From NCBI GenBank assembly GCA_050700355.1, contig JBOHHE010000422.1, positions 3,053 through 67,052 of the forward strand: a stretch of DNA of 64,000 bases, given 5' to 3'. Positions 58,817 through 64,000 of this stretch are shown piece by piece (the first letter of the stretch is position 1; the number at the start of each line of letters is the position of its first letter). A program made the position numbers and the translations under genes. The notes under the pieces are model-generated. The model did no database searches. It was not told the origin of the DNA and was given only the letters and a program-made list of their open reading frames with translations. This DNA comes from GCA-003244245 sp050700355. GTDB taxonomy: Bacteria; Actinomycetota; Actinomycetes; Mycobacteriales; Pseudonocardiaceae.

Positions 58817-59553
58817 GGGCCGGCGTGAACGCTGCCCGGCCTCGTCCTCGGCCGCCCCTACGTGGTTTCCCTCAGCGGAACCACCCCCAGCGTGGCCGGC
58901 GCCGCGCGATCGGGCTGGCCGCAATCGGGGCGTTGGTCGGTGCCCTGACGTGGATGTTGCTGGGCAGCTCACTGCTCGACGCCCGTTCGGTACAGGTGAT
59001 CGGCACCACAGAGCTGTCCGCCGACGAGGTACGGACCGCCGCCGCCGTCCCGCTCGGCGTATCGGTGTTGCAGCTGGATACCGGGGAGATCGAGGCCAGA
59101 GTGGCGGCGGTACCCCGGGTCGCGGGGGTCCAGGTGGGATCTACCTTCAGCGGAACGGTACGGATCACGGTCACCGAGCGGACCCCGATCGCGGTGCGAT
59201 CCGCCCCGGACGGGGTACATCTGATCGATGTCACCGGCACCGACTACGCGACGATTGCCGAGGCGCCTCCCGGCCTCCCGGAGCTGGAGGTGGCCCGCAC
59301 CGCTCCCGACGACCCCGCCACCCTCGCCGCGATCACCGTGCTCATCGGGCTGTCCCCGCCGCTACGCAACCAGGTGCTCTCCGTAACCGCGAATTCCCCG
59401 GCCGACGTGGTGCTGCGGCTGGCCGACGACCGTGAGGTGCGCTGGGGCGGCGTCGAGTCCGCCGACCGCAAAGCCGCCACCCTCACCGCTCTGCTGACCC
59501 AACCCGGCCAGATCTACGACATCTCCAGTCCCGACCTACCCACCATCTCCTGA
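58813..59553 (+). CDS. ftsQ: Cell division protein FtsQ
   Basis: 246 aa. Basic start, one membrane helix (AIGLAAIGALVGALTWMLL, about 33-51), a POTRA domain (LLDARSVQVIGTTELSADEVRTAAAVPLGVSVLQLD, about 55-90) and the FtsQ beta domain (RITVTERTPIAV...). Recruits FtsL/FtsB partners. GTG start overlaps the murC stop. Confidence 0.93.
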   Translation: MRAGVNAARPRPRPPLRGFPQRNHPQRGRRRAIGLAAIGALVGALTWMLLGSSLLDARSVQVIGTTELSADEVRTAAAVPLGVSVLQLDTGEIEARVAAVPRVAGVQVGSTFSGTVRITVTERTPIAVRSAPDGVHLIDVTGTDYATIAEAPPGLPELEVARTAPDDPATLAAITVLIGLSPPLRNQVLSVTANSPADVVLRLADDREVRWGGVESADRKAATLTALLTQPGQIYDISSPDLPTIS

Positions 59554-59567
59554 CCCCCTTCCTCCGC

Positions 59568-59611
59568 GTGTCCGGCACTCCTGCACTCTGTGTCCGGCAC
59601 TCATGCACACT
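59568..59611 (+). repeat. Tandem duplication, 2 x 22 bp, two mismatches
   Basis: Two adjacent 22-nt units starting GTGTCCGGCACTC (59568-59589 and 59590-59611) differ at two positions. They lie just after ftsQ. Confidence 0.85.
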
Positions 59612-59820
59612 GGTTTCGGTGCTCATATACACCCACGCCGAAACACATTCAGTATCGATCCACCCGGCGTGCCTGCTGGACCGAACCCCGAGTGGTCCCT
59701 ACCTTCCCTGATGAGAGCGGAGCTGACATAACTCTAACCCTATGGCTGAGGTTGAGGGTTGTACGCCGAGGGGACCAGCAGGGGTTCCCGCCTTCGGCGA
59801 GGTATCGGGCAGCGACGAGG

Positions 59821-59893
59821 AAGGCCCACCGTGATGGAAGGCCCAGCTGGGAAAGGCCAAGCCGTGGAATGCCAAGCTGTGGAGGGCGCAGCC
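59821..59893 (+). repeat. Five degenerate 14-17-nt repeats in the ftsZ leader
   Basis: Units beginning at 59821, 59838, 59852, 59868 and 59883 share the pattern AAxGCCxAGCxGTGG (for example AAAGGCCAAGCCGTGG, AATGCCAAGCTGTGG). The last ends 14 nt before the ftsZ ATG, so the array is probably in the mRNA leader. Confidence 0.65.
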
Positions 59894-59907
59894 AAAGGAA
59901 CACCCGG

Positions 59908-61179
59908 ATGACGGCCCCACATAACTACCTGGCCGTTATCAAGGTAGTCGGAATCGGTGGTGGCGGCGTCAACGCGGTCAACCGGATGATCGAGGTAGGC
60001 CTGAAGGGTGTCGAGTTCATCGCGGTGAACACCGATGCCCAGGCACTGCTGATGTCCGACGCCGACGTCAAGCTGGACATCGGTCGTGAGCTGACCCGTG
60101 GACTCGGCGCGGGGGCGAACCCGGAGGTAGGCCGCAGGGCTGCGGAGGACCACCGCGAGGAGATCGAGGAGGTCATCAAGGGCGCGGATATGGTGTTCGT
60201 CACAGCCGGTGAGGGCGGTGGCACCGGTACCGGTGGCGCACCGGTGGTGGCGAGTATCGCGCGCAAGCTGGGCGCGCTGACTATTGGCGTGGTCACCCGG
60301 CCGTTCAGCTTCGAAGGCAAACGCAGGGGTGGGCAGGCCGAGGACGGCATCACCGAGCTGCGCAACGAGTGCGACACGCTTATCGTGATCCCCAACGATC
60401 GGCTGCTGCAGCTCGGCGACGCCGGAGTGAGCTTGATGGACGCATTCCGCTCCGCCGACGAGGTGCTGTTGTCCGGTGTGCAGGGCATCACTGACCTCAT
60501 CACGACCCCTGGACTGATCAACCTGGACTTCGCCGACGTGAAGAGCGTCATGTCCGGGGCGGGTAGTGCCCTGATGGGCATCGGTTCCTCCCGGGGGGAG
60601 GGCAGGTCGGTGCAGGCCGCGGAGAAGGCCATCAACTCGCCACTGCTGGAGGCGTCGATGGACGGGGCGCACGGAGTGTTGCTGTCCATCGCGGGTGGAT
60701 CGGACCTGGGCCTGTTCGAGATTCACGAGGCCGCGTCCTTGGTGCAGGAGTCTGCCCATCCCGATGCCAACATCATCTTCGGCACGGTGATCGATGACTC
60801 ACTCGGTGATGAGGTGCGCGTCACGGTGATCGCAGCCGGATTCGACTCAGGCGGTCCGTCCCACAAGAAGCTGGAGCCCACGCCGGTCGCCGCGCGGGTG
60901 CCCACAGGCCAGGCCGGACAGGTCGGGCAGGCCGGCAAGGTCACCCGGTCCGCGCCGGAACCTGCCCCTCCGCCACCAGCGCCTACACCTTCGGTCACGA
61001 CTCCGCCGGCTCAGTCGGGTCAGAGTGGCCTCTTGGGTTGGCAGACCGCGACGGGGGAGCGCAGGGCGGGGCCGCCGCCATCCCGAACGAGCTGGGGTCT
61101 GCCCAGTCGAGCTGTACCGGTGGGCCAGGATACCGACGATGAGGACGAGGTGGACGTGCCGCCGTTCATGAGACGGTGA
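59908..61179 (+). CDS. ftsZ: Cell division GTPase FtsZ
   Basis: 423 aa tubulin-like GTPase that builds the Z ring. VVGIGGGGVNAVNRMIEVGL (about 12-31), the tubulin signature GEGGGTGTGGAPVV (about 100-113), FEGKRRGGQAEDGI and NLDFADVKSVM for the T7 loop. A disordered Pro/Gln-rich linker follows from about 315. The conserved C-terminal peptide EVDVPPFMRR binds SepF/FtsW partners. ATG 59908 gives the family start (MTAPHNYLAVIKVVG). Stop overlaps pgeF. Confidence 0.97.
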   Translation: MTAPHNYLAVIKVVGIGGGGVNAVNRMIEVGLKGVEFIAVNTDAQALLMSDADVKLDIGRELTRGLGAGANPEVGRRAAEDHREEIEEVIKGADMVFVTAGEGGGTGTGGAPVVASIARKLGALTIGVVTRPFSFEGKRRGGQAEDGITELRNECDTLIVIPNDRLLQLGDAGVSLMDAFRSADEVLLSGVQGITDLITTPGLINLDFADVKSVMSGAGSALMGIGSSRGEGRSVQAAEKAINSPLLEASMDGAHGVLLSIAGGSDLGLFEIHEAASLVQESAHPDANIIFGTVIDDSLGDEVRVTVIAAGFDSGGPSHKKLEPTPVAARVPTGQAGQVGQAGKVTRSAPEPAPPPPAPTPSVTTPPAQSGQSGLLGWQTATGERRAGPPPSRTSWGLPSRAVPVGQDTDDEDEVDVPPFMRR

Positions 61180-61889
61180 GTGCCGTTCGTATCCGCCGGG
61201 TGGTAACTACTCGCGACGGAGGGCGATCGGTGCCGCCGTACGATTCGTTCAACCTGGGCGCGCACGTCGGCGATCGACCTGAGACGGTTGTGGCCAACCG
61301 GGAACGGCTCGCCACCGGTGTAGGGCTGCCCGCCGATCGGCTGATCTGGATGGACCAGGTGCACGGCCGCACGGTCGCCGTCGTCACGGCCGGTCGATCA
61401 AAGCCGATGGCCGCCACTGACGGGTTGGTCACCGCTGAGCCCGGCCTGGCTGTGGTGGTACTGGTCGCCGACTGCGTACCGGTGCTGCTGGCCGATCCAG
61501 TGGCCAAGGTGGTGGGGGCTGTGCACGCAGGCCGGGTCGGGGCCGGAAGCGGCGTGTTGTCCGCGGCGCTGGAGGCCATGCAGGGACTCGGCGCACGGAC
61601 TGAACGAGTTGAGGCGTTGCTTGGGCCGGCGGCATGTGGGCAGTGCTATGAGGTAGCAGCAGAGATGCAGGCCGAGGTGGCGGCGCAACTGCCGGGCAGC
61701 GCCTGCCGGACCCGCCATGGCACGGCAGGTCTTGACCTTCGAGCGGGATTGTGGCGGCAACTCGTCCACGCAGGCGTTACCCGGATCGGTGTCGATCCGC
61801 GGTGCACGATCGAGGACCCTACCCTGTACAGCTACCGACGTGAGGGCACCACGGGGCGGCTGGCGGCGCTGACCTGGTTCGAGACATGA
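61176..61889 (+). CDS. pgeF: Peptidoglycan editing factor PgeF (laccase-domain, YfiH)
   Basis: 237 aa purine-nucleoside-phosphorylase-like fold. Family members remove misplaced L-Ser from UDP-MurNAc or act on nucleosides. DSFNLGAHVGD, MDQVHGRTVAVV and VLVADCVPVLLAD (cysteine ligand) are present. The usual HAGWRG is HAGRVG here (AVHAGRVGAGSGVL), so Trp-Arg is changed to Arg-Val beside the metal histidine. GPAACGQCYEV is intact. GTG start overlaps ftsZ. Confidence 0.88.
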   Translation: MSAVRIRRVVTTRDGGRSVPPYDSFNLGAHVGDRPETVVANRERLATGVGLPADRLIWMDQVHGRTVAVVTAGRSKPMAATDGLVTAEPGLAVVVLVADCVPVLLADPVAKVVGAVHAGRVGAGSGVLSAALEAMQGLGARTERVEALLGPAACGQCYEVAAEMQAEVAAQLPGSACRTRHGTAGLDLRAGLWRQLVHAGVTRIGVDPRCTIEDPTLYSYRREGTTGRLAALTWFET

Positions 61890-62677
61890 CGGTACAGAGA
61901 CCAGCGGCCAGTGCGGACCGCCGCGAGGAGCTGGCGACGGCGCTGGCCCGGGTGAGGAGCCGCATTCGGGCCGCGTGCACCGCTCTCGGCCGGGATCCCG
62001 CCGAGGTTCGGCTCCTGGCGGTCACCAAGACCTTTCCGGCCCGCGACGTGGCCCTGCTCGCTGACCTCGGCGTGCTCGATGTCGCGGAGTCCCGTGACCA
62101 GGAAGCCGCGGCGAAGGTGGCTGACGCCCAGGCCCTGCGACCCTCGGCCCCGCTGCGCTGGCACTTGGTGGGCAGGCTACAGCGTAATAAGGCCCGTTCG
62201 GTGGCCTCGTGGGCGGTGCAGGTGCAGTCGGTGGACTCAGTGCGCCTGGTCAGTGCACTCGACCGGGCCGTAGGTGCTGCTGAGGAAGCCGGTGAGCGGG
62301 AGGGACCGCTCGGAGTGCTCGTGCAGGCCAGTCTGGACGGTGACCCCTCGCGTGGCGGCTGCCCGCTGCCGGAGCTCGGGATGCTGGCCGACCGGGTAGC
62401 GGCCGCGCCGCGACTGCGACTGGAGGGGGTGATGGGGGTGGCTCCGCTCGGCGTCGATCCAAGTTCGGCCTTCGCCGCACTCGCCACTGCCGCGCAGCGG
62501 CTACGCCGGGAGCACCCGGGAGCCTTGGAGCTTTCGGCCGGAATGACTGGGGATCTGGAGCAGGCGCTCGCTCATGGCTCCACCTGCGTGCGTGTCGGAA
62601 CCGCGCTGTTGGGCGGTCGGCCGATAGCCTTCCCGTTACCGTGTGCGACGGACCGCAAGCAGGCGGGGCCCGGCTGA
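61886..62677 (+). CDS. YggS family PLP homeostasis protein
   Basis: 263 aa PLP-binding TIM-barrel protein. VRLLAVTKTFPARDV (about 41-55) holds the PLP lysine. LRWHLVGRLQRNKAR, LVQASLDGDPSRGGC, LEGVMGVAPLG and LSAGMTGDLEQALAHGSTCVRVGTALLGGR are conserved, with LSAGMTGDLE for the usual LSMGMSxDxE. ATG overlaps the pgeF stop. Confidence 0.92.
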   Translation: MTVQRPAASADRREELATALARVRSRIRAACTALGRDPAEVRLLAVTKTFPARDVALLADLGVLDVAESRDQEAAAKVADAQALRPSAPLRWHLVGRLQRNKARSVASWAVQVQSVDSVRLVSALDRAVGAAEEAGEREGPLGVLVQASLDGDPSRGGCPLPELGMLADRVAAAPRLRLEGVMGVAPLGVDPSSAFAALATAAQRLRREHPGALELSAGMTGDLEQALAHGSTCVRVGTALLGGRPIAFPLPCATDRKQAGPG

Positions 62678-62717
62678 CGGGGAAGTTGATCGAAGGTCGG
62701 GCAGGAAGGCTGGGGCG

Positions 62718-63497
62718 ATGAGCGTGTTGCACAGGCTGAAGGCCTACTTCGGCATGGTCCCAGTTGACGAACTCGACGACTATGACCCGGACTATCGCGG
62801 CGAGTACCGTCGCGACGGATACCGCTCGGGGCACGACCCTGCCTATGCGGGCGGAGCCCATGACAGCGGGGCACATGAGGTCGGGACCTACGGGGCCGGG
62901 GCGTACGAGACCCCATCAGGTGACACCGGCAGGGAGCATGCTTACGCCGTCGATCGACCGGTCCGGCGTTCCCGAGCAGACCTCGATGGCCACCGTGACA
63001 ACGGCCACCGTGACAACTTTGCCGCGGAGCCCGGCGGCGTTGGTGCTCCGATGGCGTCATCTCGGCATACGGCCCGGCGCCCCACGTGGGTGCGGGACAT
63101 CTCGGACGCCCCGGTACGCGGCTCGCTGGCCGTTGACACCGCAGTAGCAGCGGTACACGAGCCCCTCGTCCCCCCAAGCACAAGTACGTTCCCCGCGGAA
63201 GAGGCGCACCCGCTGGCCCGGATCGTCACGTTACACCCGCATACCTACAACGAGGCACGTCCGATCGGAGAGCGCTATCGTGAGGGCACGCCGGTGATCA
63301 TGAACCTGACCGGGATGGAGGACAAGGACGCCAAACGCTTGGTCGACTTCGCCGCTGGGCTGGCCTTCGCGCTGCGCGGCTCGATCGACAAGGTGACCAA
63401 CAAGGTGTTCCTCCTCTCGCCACCCAACGTCGATGTCTCGGCGGAGGACCGGCGTCGAATCGCCGAAGGTGGACTCTTCAACCAAAACTCCCGATGA
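62718..63497 (+). CDS. sepF: Cell division protein SepF
   Basis: 259 aa. Membrane-binding N-terminus MSVLHRLKAYFGMVP (amphipathic), a long Asp/Tyr/Gly-rich variable linker (about 18-165) that includes short repeats (DGHRDNGHRDN), and the SepF core ARIVTLHPHTYNEARPIGERYREGTPVIMNLTGMEDKDAKRLVDFAAGLAFALRGSIDKVTNKVFLLSP (about 172-240). Tethers FtsZ to the membrane. ATG 62718 gives the family start. Confidence 0.95.
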   Translation: MSVLHRLKAYFGMVPVDELDDYDPDYRGEYRRDGYRSGHDPAYAGGAHDSGAHEVGTYGAGAYETPSGDTGREHAYAVDRPVRRSRADLDGHRDNGHRDNFAAEPGGVGAPMASSRHTARRPTWVRDISDAPVRGSLAVDTAVAAVHEPLVPPSTSTFPAEEAHPLARIVTLHPHTYNEARPIGERYREGTPVIMNLTGMEDKDAKRLVDFAAGLAFALRGSIDKVTNKVFLLSPPNVDVSAEDRRRIAEGGLFNQNSR

Positions 63498-63545
63498 GGG
63501 GGCCCTGGTGCACGGTCGCCGCGTCGCCGATGGCAGAGTGGTGCC

Positions 63546-63836
63546 GTGGAAGAGGTCTGGATGGTGGTGTACTACCTGCTATTTTTCTTCTGGCTCCTGC
63601 TCACTGCGCGTATCGTGATCGAACTCGTTCGCGCCTTTGCGCGTAGTTGGCAGCCAGCTGGAGGGGTGGCGATCGTGGTCGAATCGGTGTATACCGTGAC
63701 CGATCCACCGGTCCGGGCGCTCCGTCGGGTGATCAAGCCCATCCGCGTGGGAGGCGTGGGACTGGACTTGTCCATTATGGTTCTGCTGCTTGTGGTGTTC
63801 ATACTGATGCGAGTGGTGGAACCTATGTTTAGGTAA
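63546..63836 (+). CDS. YggT family membrane protein
   Basis: 96 aa. Two membrane segments: VVYYLLFFFWLLLTARIVIELV (about 7-28) and LDLSIMVLLLVVFILMRVV (about 73-91), with TDPPVRALRRVIKPIRVGGVGLDLS between, the YggT signature. Function in envelope or division is unclear. GTG start. Between sepF and divIVA as in other actinobacteria. Confidence 0.92.
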   Translation: MEEVWMVVYYLLFFFWLLLTARIVIELVRAFARSWQPAGGVAIVVESVYTVTDPPVRALRRVIKPIRVGGVGLDLSIMVLLLVVFILMRVVEPMFR

Positions 63837-63905
63837 CGGCCGTCGGGGCTAAGAGGGCCGGTCCGCCCAAGGAAGGCACAGTCGAGGAGTGCGTGAGGTG
63901 ATCCG

Positions 63906-64000
63906 ATGCCGTTGACCCCCGCCGACGTTCACAACGTCGCGTTCAGTAAGCCGCCGATCGGCAAGCGGGGCTACAACGAGGACGAGGTCGATGCGTTCCT
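63906..64000 (+). CDS. divIVA: Polar growth protein DivIVA/Wag31, 3' part outside window
   Basis: First 31 residues: [23 protein letters not shown] then NEDEVDAFL, the conserved Wag31 N-terminal membrane-binding head ([21 protein letters not shown]). The ATG follows GAGGTGATCC. The coiled-coil remainder lies beyond base 64,000. Confidence 0.95.

Larger units (their letters stand above)
59554..59907 (+). other. 354-bp ftsQ-ftsZ spacer with two repeat tracts
   Basis: No gene accepted; the in-frame extension upstream of ftsZ is not family-like. It holds the 22-bp tandem pair (59568-59611) and the degenerate 14-17-nt repeats (59821-59893). Promoters for ftsZ usually lie here, but I cannot point to one with confidence. 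Confidence 0.6.

Noticed and set aside
1..64000. tRNA, rRNA, CRISPR array or replication origin
   Set aside because: Scanning by eye showed no cloverleaf with a T-arm GTTCGAAT-type box in context, no regularly spaced repeats with unique spacers, and no DnaA-box cluster. A covariance-model search would be needed to exclude small RNAs.

Overview
The window is high-GC DNA with frequent GTG and TTG starts, four-base stop/start overlaps (ATGA, GTGA) and nearly all genes on the + strand. The gene set points to an actinobacterium of the Mycobacteriales/Pseudonocardiales type, probably Pseudonocardiaceae. The markers are sepF and wag31 beside ftsZ, a clgR-pspA-pspM set, DUF2469 after rnhB, a TIGR03085 protein before dapA, and an RHH regulator paired with a DUF4097 protein. 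This assignment is an inference from gene content and order.

Layout. 1-13,543: ammonium transport and PII signalling (amt, glnB, glnD), the SRP GTPase ffh, then a ribosome-maturation block (rpsP, khpA, rimM, trmD, rplS) followed by lepB, rnhB and DUF2469. 13,567-33,480: truB, ribF, rpsO, pnp, an M16 peptidase, dapB, a group of accessory genes, thyX, dapA, rnj and ftsK. 33,487-39,311: argA, then a visibly AT-richer accessory island (an AAA15-type ATPase converging on a PIG-L deacetylase / 5'-3' exonuclease pair) and a large TPR-like regulator. 39,399-43,654: rimO, pgsA, clgR, pspA, pspM. 43,675-47,180: a ParA-like ATPase, a methyltransferase, an SOS-controlled dinB and a DUF3040 protein. 47,516-64,000: the division and cell wall (dcw) cluster from mraZ to the start of divIVA/wag31.

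The blocks match the M. tuberculosis order in three collinear pieces (amt to DUF2469, truB to pspM, DUF3040 to wag31). The long stretches that separate these pieces in that genome are absent here. Within the dcw cluster murF is reduced to a 16-codon remnant coupled to both neighbours, and murG is absent between ftsW and murC. Together with a broken Nudix gene, a partial argA duplication and at least five short tandem duplications of 18-22 bp, this suggests a chromosome with repeated deletion and slippage, or an assembly or editing artefact that should be ruled out.

Regulatory signals visible by eye include a perfect LexA box before dinB, an mraZ promoter with a repeated GGAAAGTGGGGT 12-mer, a ClgR-type CGC-N5-GCG site before clgR, a 28-bp perfect palindrome between rpsO and pnp, a 14-bp perfect hairpin before rpsP, and four TGAYRTCA-like sites at exact 12-bp spacing at the start of the RHH regulator gene. 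Several genes have a TANNNT hexamer 6-8 nt before their ATG, which suggests leaderless transcripts. I saw no tRNA, rRNA, CRISPR array, transposase or integrase.
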